This document shows, in pieces, positions 35,658 to 47,924 of a DNA stretch of 64,000 nt. This stretch comes from Paragyromitra xinjiangensis (Eukaryota > Ascomycota > Pezizomycetes > Pezizales > Discinaceae). Positions within the stretch are counted from its first letter, which is position 1. Every line of letters begins with the position of its first letter. The DNA lies in assembly GCA_038503065.1 (NCBI GenBank), contig JBCAMK010000004.1:1935001-1999000 (forward strand), read 5' to 3'. The position numbers and the translations under genes were made by a program. The notes below the pieces were generated by a model, which was not told the DNA's origin, searched no databases, and was given only the letters and a program-made list of their open reading frames with translations.

Positions 35658-37296
35658 TCAAAGTCTAGACTTTCCTCCCAAAATAACTCCGTCAATCCAT
35701 TCATCCAAATGAGCAATACTCAACTCCGGCTTATCAGTCAAGGCCCAGTGTGAGGCATCTATCTGTCGGACAGTCAATTGAGTAATATACTCCTCCTGCC
35801 CTTTGATCATAGCTGGAATTATGGCAGAGTCGTGCGCAGCGCCGATAATGAGGACGGGAATCTCCACTCTACGGAGCTCAAGGCTGTATTGTATTTTAGC
35901 AAAGGTTTTAGAAGGGATAGTATGAATAACTCACTCCTTCTCGTCTTCGAAGTTAACCTTCCGATTTTTGTACCAATTCACTGTTTAATCCATTAAGATT
36001 TGCCCCAAATAGACACATTATCAAGCCTAGGAATGTAGAGTCTTACATGGACCATGGAAACCCCTCGAAAAAGCGTCCAAGTAGGCTTCGAATTCCTAGT
36101 TCCTACTCGTCAATATTGTATTTTCCTTCTCTGCTACATAGGGTAGAAGACCTCTCTCTCGAAAAAGCTAAGAGTCGCCATACCTTCTCAGTGAATAATG
36201 AACTTAATTTATTTTCCCCAATTCCCGAAAGCATATTCTCGGTAACCTGGAACTTTCCCACGCCTTTTGGGTCACTGGAGCCACGCCACATAAACTTAAG
36301 GATTTTAGCTCTATTCTCCGGGTCTTCCAAATCCTTCTCGGTTTGTGGATCATTGAAAGCGATTTGATACCTAGTCAGGCAAAAAGCAAGCAAATCAGCC
36401 CAATGATTTTCTTCGCCGGAAAACAAGCTCCCCAAGGATGATGAAGGGGACGAACGTGAGATTTGGCCACTGCTGCACCATAGTTTCTAGCGGCAAATAC
36501 TCTGATAGTACAGGCAAAAATATTGCGCATAGTGATATAATATGGGTGTATATTTCGGGGTGATGTAAGTAAACACGGTAGACCACAAAGCCACCCCAGT
36601 CGTGTCCTAGAAGAATAACCTTTGGGACTTCGAGGTGCTTAGCAAGCTCGTAGATGTCGTCTGAAGTGCTCTTATGGCTATAGGCAGCGATTGTCTCGGG
36701 GGGAATCCTAGGCATGTCCTATAATATATTTTTTATCAGCGCCTAGTTAAATGGCACATGGGTAGATGCCCTCATATGAATCGACATCTACGACTAAAAC
36801 TTACTGTCTTTCCATATCCGATCATATCAGGAGCAACCACACGGAAGCCTTTATCCAGCAGATATGGAATAATATAGCGCCAGCCGTCTGTGAAAATTTA
36901 TTAGCTCTGGGAATTCATCAATGATCCACTTTAACGGGTATTGGTACGAACACCAGAAGTCCGGGAATCCATGAAGCTATTTGCTCGTGATTCAATTAGC
37001 TTTGTTATTTTGCTAAAAGTTCGGGTGGTTTTAGTCTAGTGGGACTACATACAGCAAAAATTGTCCCCTTTGGAGGACTTTGCTTCGGGAATCCCTGAAC
37101 GTAGTCTTCATCGTAAAAATCAAGTCAGTTACATACCCACCAACCCTCCTGTGAAGTACTCCAAAATGAAATCCTAGATAGATTTCAATCTTGCAGAAAA
37201 ATAAAGCGGAAACTCACGATACTTCCTCCCGTTTAGAACGGCAAACCCGTGGGTGACGCGCGGGTCATCATACGGATCGATAGGTTGCAGACTCAT
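35658..37296 (-). CDS. Soluble epoxide hydrolase, alpha/beta fold, PTS1 tail
   Basis: Hydrolyses epoxides (or related substrates) through an aspartyl-ester intermediate. Visible exons: first exon from 37296 (MSLQPIDPYDDPRVTHGF), an exon ending KGTIFA near 37075, then LHGFPDFWYGWR, IIPYLLDKGFRVVAPDMIGY and GKTDMPRIPPETIAAYSHKS. The nucleophile elbow is VILLGHDWGGFVVY (Asp). Further exons give YQIAFNDPQTEKDLEDPENR, EFEAYLDAFSRGFHGP and LNWYKNRKVNFEDEK, then VEIPVLIIGAAHDSAI and the base IDASHWALTDKP (His). Introns are numerous and short. The junctions of the small second exon (about 37147-37183) are ambiguous. The protein ends GGKSRL; SRL fits a type 1 peroxisomal signal. Confidence 0.85.
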
Positions 37297-38196
37297 AATT
37301 TTTATTCTGATATTTGTTCGAAATTGTAGGAATACTTGAACTATGTGTCAACAACTATGCATTGACCCGAGAGATATCCTGAGGGGAACTGCAGCAGATA
37401 TCTATATTCCCTTCCACGGCGGGGTTCTCGGTAATCTCAATCCTAATACTGGATTACTCTGCAGGCTTCCCTGAGAAGCCTGTGACACTACTGTATTCGC
37501 ACTATTGCATGATATCCAACTATGTTTCTCTTGGAGCTTACCAGTACCTCGGCAGAAAGATGGTCCGTGAAGTGGGGTTGAATGCCAAGATAATTTATTG
37601 GAGACTCAGAAGGGCCGAAATACTAATCCACGCACTGCGTCACTCTGGCATGAAACTGCACATACTAAATGCTGGTCTAGAGTGGCCCCCACCTGGATCT
37701 CTCTTCAAGCAAGTTTCCTTGGAATGGCCTATCCTCACAGACAAAAACTCAAGTCCCTAACCTGCACAATCGCTAACTTATCCAATAGCTAGGTTTTATA
37801 GGTTACAGTTACCAAAACCCGTGAGGATCCTACCTAATCCCCAAAAGCAAGGAGGCTAGCCCTGCTATTCATCTTGAGTATCCTGGCACTAGTACATACA
37901 AATATTTAATTCGCCGAAAAGAAACATAAAATTCGTTCCTCAGATTCACCACTCGTTTTGCTCCCATCGAAACTTACACATACCTCATGACCTTCGGATT
38001 CCTAGATTGACAAACAAATGAAACTCATCGCACTTTCGCCTCGCTATCCTTAGCTAATTAAAAGGCATTAAAGAAACAATTGAACAAGAACCAACCTCTT
38101 CAAAAGCAAAAAAACAAGGGAAAAAACTATGTAGCACAGATGAAGAGGAGCCGTGATAAAAAGCGCACAAAACGGGAATTAATAAGATTAACGGCT
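37297..38196. other. Intergenic region
   Basis: 900 bp with no family signal. The plus-strand frame at 37482-37760 (92 residues) has no recognisable motif and I do not accept it as a gene. Confidence 0.4.
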
Positions 38197-39555
38197 TTAA
38201 TAAATCACCGTGTCCTCCCCAGTTTCAACCATGATATCCCCCACATCTCCTAGGTCAGACGGTCTCCTGATATTGCTGGCACTCAAACCTTCATCGAGGA
38301 TAGGCGCGTTATCAAGGTTAGTATCGTCATTCTCGAATTTTACCGCCTCAAGGGCACTGCGATTACTATCATCGCCAATTGCTGTATCAATACCTTCCTC
38401 ATGATCAGTGGCTAAGTCGCGCTCGTTAAGGTTGTTAGCCCTTCCATTCAGGTGTTCATCTTCCTCCTCGTGCTCTCGACGCAACTGAAATTCACGCTGT
38501 TCTTGTGCGATAATATCTTCTGTTTCCTCAATCTGAAGTTTGATACGTTCCTCTTCTGCAGGCAGTAGTTTCCATGGTAGGTAGAACTAAAGATGTAGAG
38601 TTAGCTATGATACACCCATCGCCCCATCCCGCCATCAAGGAACCCCCGGAAGTTTCAGAGACGTACCAATTTAGGAGGAGCAGTTGTTGTGAGGATGTTG
38701 GCCTGGGCAATTATGTTGGTATGGCGGATATGCATCTTCCAAAGAGTCAGCTAAACAGATAAATCCCCAATCTATCGCAAAGAGAGTACCCACAGCGCGT
38801 TCATCAAACTCCCGTTGCTCCATCCTCCTCTTTAGGTTAAGATCCTGGTCTTGCCTCTTCCGGCGCTCATCAATCTCCTCGGTCTGTTGCTTTAATCTCT
38901 CCTGGGTTTTTGCCTCAGCCTCACGGCGCTTGACGGCGCTGGTGCGGGCTCTAGCTGATGTAGAATCCTGCTGGAATTTGCCGATAGTACCCAGAAGAGC
39001 CCCAAAAAGTCTCTTTCCTCGCTTACGCTCCTCATCCTTCCCGGCGGCCCTCCTAGGTGGTCGTCTGCTGGGCCGTGAGCTTTCATCATCTGATTCTGCT
39101 TTTACTTCGGCTATTTCCTTCGCTCTCACATCTACTGCCACCGATTCATGCTGTAGCTCCCCTCTCTCACCATCTTTGTACTTGATGCTGCTGCTGTGGT
39201 TAAGACGGGCCCTTTTGGTAGACTCTAGTGAACGAGAGGATTGTCTGCGCTTGGCGAGTCTTTCGGGAGGGTAGTTTCCCACATCTTCCTCTGATGGGAC
39301 GATGACGGCCGAGGCGATTGTTCTATATTCCCAAGTGCGATAAGTTTTTCCAGACCCTTTAAGCAACCAGAAAGACAGGGATAATAAAAATGAGGGTAGT
39401 AGGAGCTTACACTTGTTCTTCTGACATATCGGACATCGCACTGTGATGCCGGCGCAGAAGAGAAAGAAGATGAAAACAGCTCTATGGGAGGGTGTTGCCA
39501 GACTCAAAAGTTCGGGGTCTTGGATATCGGACCCCTGGGCCAAGCCAATCTGCAT
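38197..39555 (-). CDS. Pinin/SDK/MemA-domain protein
   Basis: Nuclear protein of the pinin family, associated with exon-junction/splicing complexes in animals. The core reads RGKRLFGALLGTIGKFQQDS then a long Arg/Glu/Gln helix; removing an intron (donor GTGGGT near 38800) joins FDERA to LTLWKMHIRHTNIIAQANIL, and a second intron joins TTTAPPKL to FYLPWKLLPAEEERI, reproducing the pinin order. The C-terminus is acidic (EHEEEDEHLNG... ETGEDTVIY). The N-terminal exon is uncertain: an ATG near 39555 and another at MSDMSEEQ compete, and only the former keeps phase with TIASAVIVPSEED across the likely intron. Divergent from RDS3 over a very short gap. Confidence 0.78.
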
Positions 39556-39711
39556 GCCTGAAGATTAGTCACACAATCTGATAAGACAAGCGAGAAGCTT
39601 CCACGATCTAAGCTCGCCGCCACGGCCGTCTAATACTTGACCTCACCTCCAGAGCTCTCTTCTCACCTTGACCATCCACTAAACCTATACCTTTACGAAA
39701 CCTCCACAGCC

Positions 39712-40149
39712 ATGTCTCGCCATCATCCGTAAGTTATCCTTCTTCATATTCCTCGGGGATGCCCTGCTAACGCGCAAAATAGCGATTTGGTAATGTGTCG
39801 CAAGCAATCCGGCATAGCCATCGGTCGTCTCTGCGATAAATGCGACGGTAAATGTCCAGTCTGCGATTCATACGTTCGTCCGACTACCCTCGTACGGATA
39901 TGCGACGAGTGCTCGTTCGGAAATTACCAGAATAAGTGTGTTGTGTGCGGTGGAGAAGGTATATCGGATGCCTTTTACTGCTTCGAGTGTACGCGTCTAG
40001 AAAAGGACCGTGATGGGTGTCCTAAGATTATCAATTTGGGGAGTTCGAGGACAGATCTATTCTGTAAGCTTCCCGAAATCCCCGGTATGGTTGTATTGAC
40101 CGTATGCTAACAATTACCAGACCAAAAAAAGAATTTCCGGAATCACTGA
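39712..40149 (+). CDS. RDS3: SF3b subunit Rds3/PHF5A
   Basis: Small zinc-knuckle subunit of the SF3b complex in U2 snRNP, contacting the branch-site adenosine. Exons 39712-39728, 39783-40063 and 40121-40149, 108 residues. The sequence is almost invariant across eukaryotes: [89 protein letters not shown]. All zinc-binding CxxC pairs are present. The C-terminus is YQKKNFRNH, slightly shorter and more divergent than the metazoan tail. The first exon is only 17 nt and the last 29 nt. Confidence 0.97.
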
Positions 40150-40998
40150 CCTCTGTCTTTGGCTACGTGTACTATCGATCGTCTCGCCACTACATACAAC
40201 CTTGTACTCAATTACACACAACAAATACCCTTGGGATATTCCGCGGACTGAATGGCTAAGACGAGGAAGTGATGAAGGAACAAGAGCATAATTCTGGGGA
40301 TGTCGTTTTCTTTGTCTGAATAACTTGTGCTATGATATTTACTTCAATTTCGGCGCACGGTTACGGGTTTACCAAAAGTAAGCGATGAGTTAGATGATGA
40401 ATATATTCTATACACTCTTGTGAATTTGTATATACAACATCAGTTTCCTATTGATACAGAACTCTTCACTCCCAAAGTGACGGGAAACCCGTAGCCTCTC
40501 ATGCTACAAGCAGATTTTTCTATAATAATACTCTTCCGCTTTGCAATAAAAAGAACCCCCCCTCCCGCTATCTACCAGACACAAAGCGAAAACAAGGCAA
40601 ACCTCCCCAGCCCACGCCCACTCCAGACAAAATAAAAAACTATCCCAAAAGAATGTGAATGATTACAGTTGATAAAACAAAAGAAATAACGAAACCCAGG
40701 CTGTGAGCAAGTAAATACACAAATATTGAAATAAAACAACGCTCAGAGTAGAGAAAAGTGACTAAAAAAATTGTTCCCCAAACTAACGAAAAAAACAAGA
40801 ACCCCCAAACCCAAACCAAGCTGACAAACCACAAACAAAAAAAATCAACACCCCAAATGATTCCCTTTTCTTAAAAAAAAACCTAGTTCGCCTCTCTAAT
40901 AAGGGAAGTAGAAAACAGACCCCAGAAAATGACAAACGAAAGAATCAAAAGAATGCATCCCGCCCGTAAAAAAAACTCGCCATATCAATGATATCAAA
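40150..40998. other. Convergent 3' region RDS3 / Sec7 gene
   Basis: 850 bp, A-rich (40620-40990) with many A-runs on the plus strand. No gene. Confidence 0.5.
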
Positions 40999-43900
40999 TC
41001 ACTCTGCAGGTGCGCTGTTTGACTCCAAGACCAAAGAGCTCCTATCATTGCTTGCCTTCACACCATTGAGCGCTGCAATCAATCTTTCCCTTGCACCTGG
41101 AACATTCAAGTCTTCTGGCACATCCGGAAGCTCCTCCTCCTTACTTGGAACTGGTAGAAATTGCCCGATGTGTGACCCACGCCTACTCGCTGGTAAAGTA
41201 GCCGGTAACTGAGGCAACGTAAGTTCGTCGCCATCCTTCCGAAGATAAGTAGGCTGAACTTGTTGTGAGGCTCTTCGACTAGGGAAAGCTAGACTAGACA
41301 TCGACTCGCTATCTGCCGCCGTAATTGAATCCCCTTCTGCTCCTGATTGGGTAGCTTTGTTTCGCCTCAATCTGTCCTCCGCAGTCATGCTCTGCCATTC
41401 CGAGCCGAAAGTGATGACGCTCGCCTTCTTGCCTATAGTCCGAACAACAATACACTGTGAGTGACTGTCGATCATATGCACACGGAAGTATGACAATATA
41501 AAATCGAACATACCGTGAACCGTGAAGCTTCCAGATCCTCGAGCCAATCCTTCCATATCTCCAGGGTACTTTTCCCCTGGCTGGGCGCCGTCTTCACCGG
41601 ACACGTCTTTTGATTTACCTCGTCGGTGTCCGAGGCCTTGTGTCCCCCCGAGCGTTCGCTGGATGCTCCTTCGGATCTTTGGTCTACCAGATTCCTTATC
41701 TTTCCCTTTACCCTTTTCTTTCTTTTTATCGTCCTTCTCATCATCTTTATCCTTCTCTGCCTCTCCCCCAAAGCTAGATACAGACGGCGAACGGTTGCTC
41801 CGTCGAGTGTCAATACTTCCATCATCGTTACCAGCACCATTAACATCCGTCTTTTGTTGTCCCAGAGATGTTACTGATGGTGATCGCTGCACGGTAGAAG
41901 AAAACGAGCCCCTTCCGCTCTGATTCAAGGGTCCCCTTTGAGGAAACTCCCACGTAGACCCACCCTTGGTACTAGAAGAATGTGAGATAACATGTGAAAT
42001 ATCTTCACCAATCGACGCCGAAGCCTTCGGTGAAAATGTTGCTTGCGTAGGAGTCGGGGTGTCGGATCCAGCAGACGGAGGCGGTGTTCCATGTATCGAC
42101 CCAGCAGGGGAATTTTGAGCACTCATATTAGGCGTAACAATTGCAAGGTTCCTCCGCGATTGATCCTTCGTCGACCTCCTTTCTTCATCCATATCCAGAG
42201 CTAGAATATCACGATGGCATCTCAGCTTCCACATATCCATCCTGACCCATTGTAATTTCGCCGCTAGGTTCGCTGCAGCCATTACTGCCTGCTCCCTTGT
42301 TTTCGGCTGGATTGGCGTGAGTATAGACAAATGCCTGGCGTTTCTCAAAAGAGTTTGTAACTGCCGGTTTGAGGTCGCCAACCTATCTTCCGAATCCGTG
42401 ATTTTGTGTTCAATAACTTCCCGCCGGGCAGCCGAAATCTCTGCAGCCAGTTTTGTGTCTATCCCACCTCTAAGAATCGAAACTTCTCCAGAAGGAGTCT
42501 GGACAAAGTGAGAACTTGTCGGTGAATCAATAACTCCATCTAGTCTCCTGATTGCTCTTGCTCTCTGCCCCTCATAGTTCCCACCAATCACCCCCCTCAT
42601 CCTAATACCAGCAGTCCGGAATGTCGCCGCATAATTCAACTTCGCCAACCAATCATTCATTTCCAGTTCCGACTCCGCAATAAAGTACTCATTAATAGCT
42701 CCATTCCGCACAAACGCAAATGCATTCTTGTGCTTCTTATAAGTCTTATCCAGCAAAGCGACCGCATCATCTGTCGAAATTTGTGCATCAGGTTTGAATT
42801 GCTCCAATGGCGGCTTAAAGACGACTGGTGTTCCAGGGTTGTGTTTATGGTGCTGTTCATATTGCGCCATCAAGTTTTTGACCCAGCTGACATTCCGGAA
42901 GAAATAAAGTTGCGAGCCTGTAAGAATAACGCCCCATTCATGCCAAGGGCTTCTAGTCTTCTTCTTTTTCATTTCCTTTCTCCACAGAACTCCAACCTTG
43001 GTTACCTTGATCTCTACTACCCCAGGATCTGCACCCTCTGGATTCTCCATAGTTGAAGGCGATAAGAACGCATCTGGCCGGGAACGTGCTGACATAATTT
43101 GCAAAACACCCGAACGGAAGAATGCCTTATGTAGAGTCCCCATCTCCAAGCGTGATGCTGTCCCAGTATAGCTGTACGGGTCTTCAATTTGGATCACATC
43201 TTTCAAGCTAGGCCGCAACAGCTCCAGTTGGTTGTCAATGATTAAAGTATATGGATCAACAGGTTCTTTGATGCGTTTCCCATCCTGATTCCCTCTGTTA
43301 AAAATCCCCCGTTTTGGCCTATGCGGTACAATCTTCTCTCCGTTAATATCGAATTCGTCCTCCATTCGGATGAAAGGAGTATAGGTGATGTTATGATAAA
43401 AACACTCCAGGATATCGTTCGATATCCCTTCATTTGAGATTGCTCGAGAAGTGTTTTTGACGTAATCCTGCTTTTGCATTTTGTGCTTGTTATTTTTGTT
43501 GAAGAAATCAGTGTGCAGCATGATTAGTGAGAACGCAACGTAATACGCTTGATCTGATGAAAATTAGAAAATTTTCCGTATCCAATCCAGAAACAATTCT
43601 ACTAACCGGAATCTTGATATATGAAGGAATTGCACTCATGATATCTATCTGCAAACGCTTGAAGAACACGATCTATCTGTTGCGTTTCCGAAGGAAGCTC
43701 AACTTCCATAAGAAGCTTCCTATCAACCTGTCAATTTATAAATCACCTATGTTCCCAAAATTCTCAGCCTACCTCAACGCCATATCCATGGGAGTCGCCG
43801 CAAATTCAAAAGTTCCCATATAAGCCTTCAAAACCGCCAGATGAAACGCATCCCCGTTTCTCGCCAGCAAAGACGCCACAACACTCTTGCTAAGCGCTTC

Positions 43901-45205
43901 AAACAGCTTCGACAGATACATCTGTGGTGTATCCTCATCGTTTCTCTCCGGGATAGTGACAATTTCTTGACTATGAGCTAGCGATGTCGGCCCCGAGCTA
44001 TACGGTTGTGGCGACGCATTCCTGCTAATCGGACCTCCAAATATCGGCTCACTATCCCTTCGGATCCGTCCAAACATGCCACTGAAGCTTCTCCTACCGA
44101 TACTCCCACGTCCCTCTGTTCGATCCAGGGATGACATTGTTGAGCTGCGATCTCGGCGGGTGATACGTGTCGGTGTTAGCGATGTTGGACTTGATTGTGC
44201 CGAACGAGCCGAATTGGTCGAGTTTGATCGAAGGATTGGGACCCCCGAGGCACTCGGGCCTCCTGGCCCTGCAAAGCCTAATCCAGATGCTGCAAGCATT
44301 TGGGACGCAAATCTGTGATCGTGACCGTTTTTTGTGGGAGATGGGTGGCCGCCCATGGACATGGGACGGCCTGGCGGGGTGAGATCTGTGTCTGATGCCG
44401 AGGGCCCCGATCGTATGCCATGTTCTACCTTGAGTGGACGAGGAAAAAGGGACGTCTCCTTCTTCTTACGGCGGGGTAGTCTAAAGAGCGTGGTGGTTGT
44501 AGTGGTTGTTTGTGTAGTTGTAGTTGTAATATAATGCTCACCAGAGCTTACGGTTGAACGCGAAGACTCGGATAAGCGAGGTGGAGGAAGCGGTAGAGAT
44601 GACATTTGGTCATCGTAAGCTGGTGGCTCGTGCAATGGTGATCCAGAAGGGTTGCTACGAGGTCGGTCTGGTTCATCAAATGTAACCCTACTCCCCCTCA
44701 TGCTAGAGTTTCCCCGCAACATACTCTCTCTGCGTCTCGTCTTTGAAATTGAACTTCGCTGCGAAGACCCTTCCGACGAAAGAGCCGCTGGGCTAGTTGA
44801 AGGTTTATCCGCAGATACTCGCCGCCATAAACGCATTGTGCTCATTCGCCTTGGAGGACCCGGCGCTTGAAAGTCGTCGTTCGTAGGAGCTGTCGTTATA
44901 ATCGAAGGAGTGAGGGTGAGAGAATCCGAGGTCGGAATGGGAGGGGGATTTGGGTCACGGGCTTTCTGCCCTATAGCTGAGTCGGAGGCATGTCGAAAAC
45001 GCATTAAGCTGAAGCGTGGATTTGGTCTTGTTGCATAGTTTTCTGGAATGGTAGTGACTATTTGCGGTATTTCTGGGTGTGGTGAAAACGGCCTGCGAGC
45101 AATCTGCTCGCTTGAACGAGCATATGCAAGATTTCTCGTTGTCTCGAGGCTCCGTCGCAGTCGGAGGTCCGTTTCACTGCGTCTACCATTATGCCGCTTG
45201 AACAT
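40999..45205 (-). CDS. Sec7-domain Arf-GEF with PH domain (Syt1/Sec73-like)
   Basis: Guanine-nucleotide exchange factor for Arf GTPases in membrane traffic. Exons 43773-45205, 43607-43719 and 40999-43553, 1366 residues. A Ser/Pro/Arg-rich N-terminal 400 residues includes a Thr run (about 44493-44530). The Sec7 domain begins near TPQMYLSKLFEALSKSVVAS. The middle exon gives LLMEVELPSETQQIDRVLQA, which contains the catalytic glutamate finger (Glu of LPSE), then AYYVAFSLIMLHTDFFNKNN. A PH domain follows (KVGVLWRKEMKKKKTRSPWH, GVILTGSQLYFFRNVSWV, FIAESELEMNDWLAKLNYAA). The C-terminal third is low complexity with a later block IGKKASVITFGSEWQSMTAE. A 66-nt in-frame segment beginning GTTCACGG near 41525 could be an additional intron. 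Start chosen at ATG; the upstream frame opens only with TTG. Confidence 0.9.
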
Positions 45206-47924
45206 AATTGAGCAGTCGCGTGGCAATCACGCAAAAAACGAGAGGGGAGTATGGGTCGAATGGGGGGTATATTTCACTGTAGACTGCTCGCTAGGAGGGA
45301 AATGAGGGTAGGACGCGGAGCAAAAGAAAGTATAGGTGGAATGTTAACCGGTGTTAGGGAAATACAACATGTTTTTTTTGTCTGAGGGAAACGTGTAAAG
45401 GACTAAAAAAAACCCCGGAGAGGAAACTCCAAAATACCCAGAAGCACACGGTAAAAGGTAGTGGGGGGGTGGGGAGGGGGACTCGATGGAAGGCCGTAAT
45501 CCGTTGGACGGGGGCTGCTGGCTGGCTGGTTGGTTGGATGGACGGATGGATATGTAGCAGAACCTCAAAAAGACTGGGCTTTAGGAAATAACAACAGAAG
45601 CAGCAGCAATCTCTACCATGCGTGCGTGACGACGTGGGTGATAGAGGGAGGATAGAATCTATGGGGGAAGCATACAACAGTGAGGATGACTCCAGGAAAC
45701 TGGCTGCACGATACCTCTAAATGCGTATGATCTAAATCGGAGGATGGAGAAGTTGAACGGGTACGGGGATGCTGGAGGGCTCTGGAATGTTTGCAATTGG
45801 TGGACCAGTCAGTCAGCCAGCTTCCGGTCAGACAAACGCCCATAAAAATATCGAGGTGAGATGAGGGAAGCGGAAACCAGAACGCCCGTCCGCTATGTGC
45901 AGCCGTGCATGCACAGGCTGCTGTAAAGTGGCTTGGCTCCTCCCCCAATCTTGATGCCTGCAGCTTCCCCCCCCCGTGTAACCCAAGTCATGCACCTCCT
46001 GAGCCACGCGGCCGGACAAACCCTTTGTCACCACCGCACGGACGAACGTCGTCCCAGTTCACCGGAACTATGAAACCTTTATAACTCTTGCTAACCCCAC
46101 CAGAGGACCTACTAATCGACTGGATTCTAGTGGTTTCCTTGACTTCGAAGCGAGTTTCAACGTTAACCCGATCCCCAGTGTATGACACGCAGGCAGATCC
46201 TCTGTTTCTCCACAGCTGCATGCTGCCCCGATCTCGATGCGGTTCTCGGATGTCTTCAAAACTCGTGGGTGCATATGTGCTCTGCCATCCGAGTGCGTAT
46301 GATACACGCGAGTCCACGCGCTGCAGCAACTGCCATTCTAACTCAATTTACGGGCCCGTGGTTGTTATCGTCGATCAATTCAGTTTAACATGTCCTCAGC
46401 TTACATCAACCCTAACATCAGCAAAATATCAAGGCTGCTTATAAGACGTGGCAGAGCTAACAGGTCTAAGCCAGCGTAAAAATCTAATCTCCAAGCAATT
46501 GTATGTACCGATACTTCTTCGGTACTACAGTAACTTAATGTCACTAGCGAGAAGTACAATGCTACAATGCTTTAGCGCACCAACCAGAATATCGCACAAA
46601 TACTTAACTACGACGAATAGCCTTGTGTGGCTGAAAGCTATATCAGACTCCCGAAAGTTTAGAGGCTAAGAATATATTTTAGTCAAAATTCGAAATCACA
46701 TGTGATTTCATTTCTCGCAAATTTCAGATTTTATGCTCTTTCTTTTTCTTCCTTTTGCGATTCCTGCCTCGGCATATATGAGTGATAAATAATGATTCAA
46801 GATAGTATCTCATCAAAATGATATTTTAAAGTATGATTATGCAGGGTTTCATTTAAACTTCGTTTTTCTTAGATGCCGGATCTTTTTCATGAAAAAAAAA
46901 CAAAACTCTCGGACAGCCTTGTTGATATCAGCGAGGTAACACTTTCGAGCTACAACTGCCGACGATAGCTGATAGCCTAAAACTACCATTACACCACCTA
47001 ACATCTATAGCGTAGGGCAACACCGTCTGACAGCATATCGTCAACCTGGTATTTGGGCCTCTAGACTTCACCGCTTGCCCTTGAGCGTTGATACCACCTT
47101 AGAACCGTGAACCGCCTTCCCTTGGTACTGGTCCAGGCCTTATAGGATCAATAAGACAGACGAATAATGCGCAGCATCTCTGAAAAGCATTGAGCAGAGG
47201 ATCGAAGAAACTTACAGACATCTCATGAAATTGGCATTGAAGATTAAACTCCAATCCTGTTTTGTGCCAAAGACAGCTGAGATGTTGTCTGTTATCCACA
47301 AGTGGCAAGTCTGTTTCTTTATCTTGGCGGTGGTGTGCTTTCCAAAAAGCGAGTGTGGAAGTTTATTGCCACCCCAGAAACCCTAATCACACATGCCTTA
47401 TCACTAGAATTCAAGATCACCAGTTACCTACTTTACCTAATCTAAGAGGCCACACGAACCATTGTGCCATCGCTCTATTTCCTGATTGGCAGGATAAACT
47501 AGACATATGGAGAAGGAGCGCGGAGATGTGAGGACTGACCCGCGCAGATGCATGCGGGGTTTCAAACAAGACGGACCGTCGGTGATCCTCAGTGTCAGCT
47601 ATCTACTGCCCGTTGCCAAGACCGCCGGTAATGGGAAACAATGCGATTGTGTAGCGGGCACTAAACCCTGCACGTTTTGGAGATTGGAGCTGTGTGACAC
47701 ACATCACCAACCTGCTGCGCCCGCTGTCTGTTTGTGACAACCTGCTGTAACTTCTCTCTGGTCCCACACCACCCCCCCAAAGACCCTGAGTTACATTGGT
47801 ACAGGTTTTCCCAAGCTTAGCTTTCCTAGACTCACCATATATCGCTGTCACCCACCCTCGTGCTCACCTTGTGAACTATCGTTTCTTATCCACCGTTTCT
47901 TCGATTACCAGAAACTAGTGTTCC
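45206..47924. other. 2.7-kb gene-poor region
   Basis: Longest gene-free stretch in the window. 45440-45560 carries G-rich runs and GGTT/GGAT short tandem units (GCTGGCTGGTTGGTTGGATG). 46670-46910 is AT-rich. Open frames on both strands at 46068-46444 overlap each other and show no family signal. Probably the long promoter/5' UTR of the Sec7 gene plus upstream DNA of ECM14. Confidence 0.4.

Noticed and set aside
37482..37760. Plus-strand 92-codon frame
   Set aside because: No family resemblance and no neighbouring exons that extend it.
46068..46444. Opposing open frames on both strands
   Set aside because: Mutual shadows without motif; cannot both be real and neither resembles a known family.
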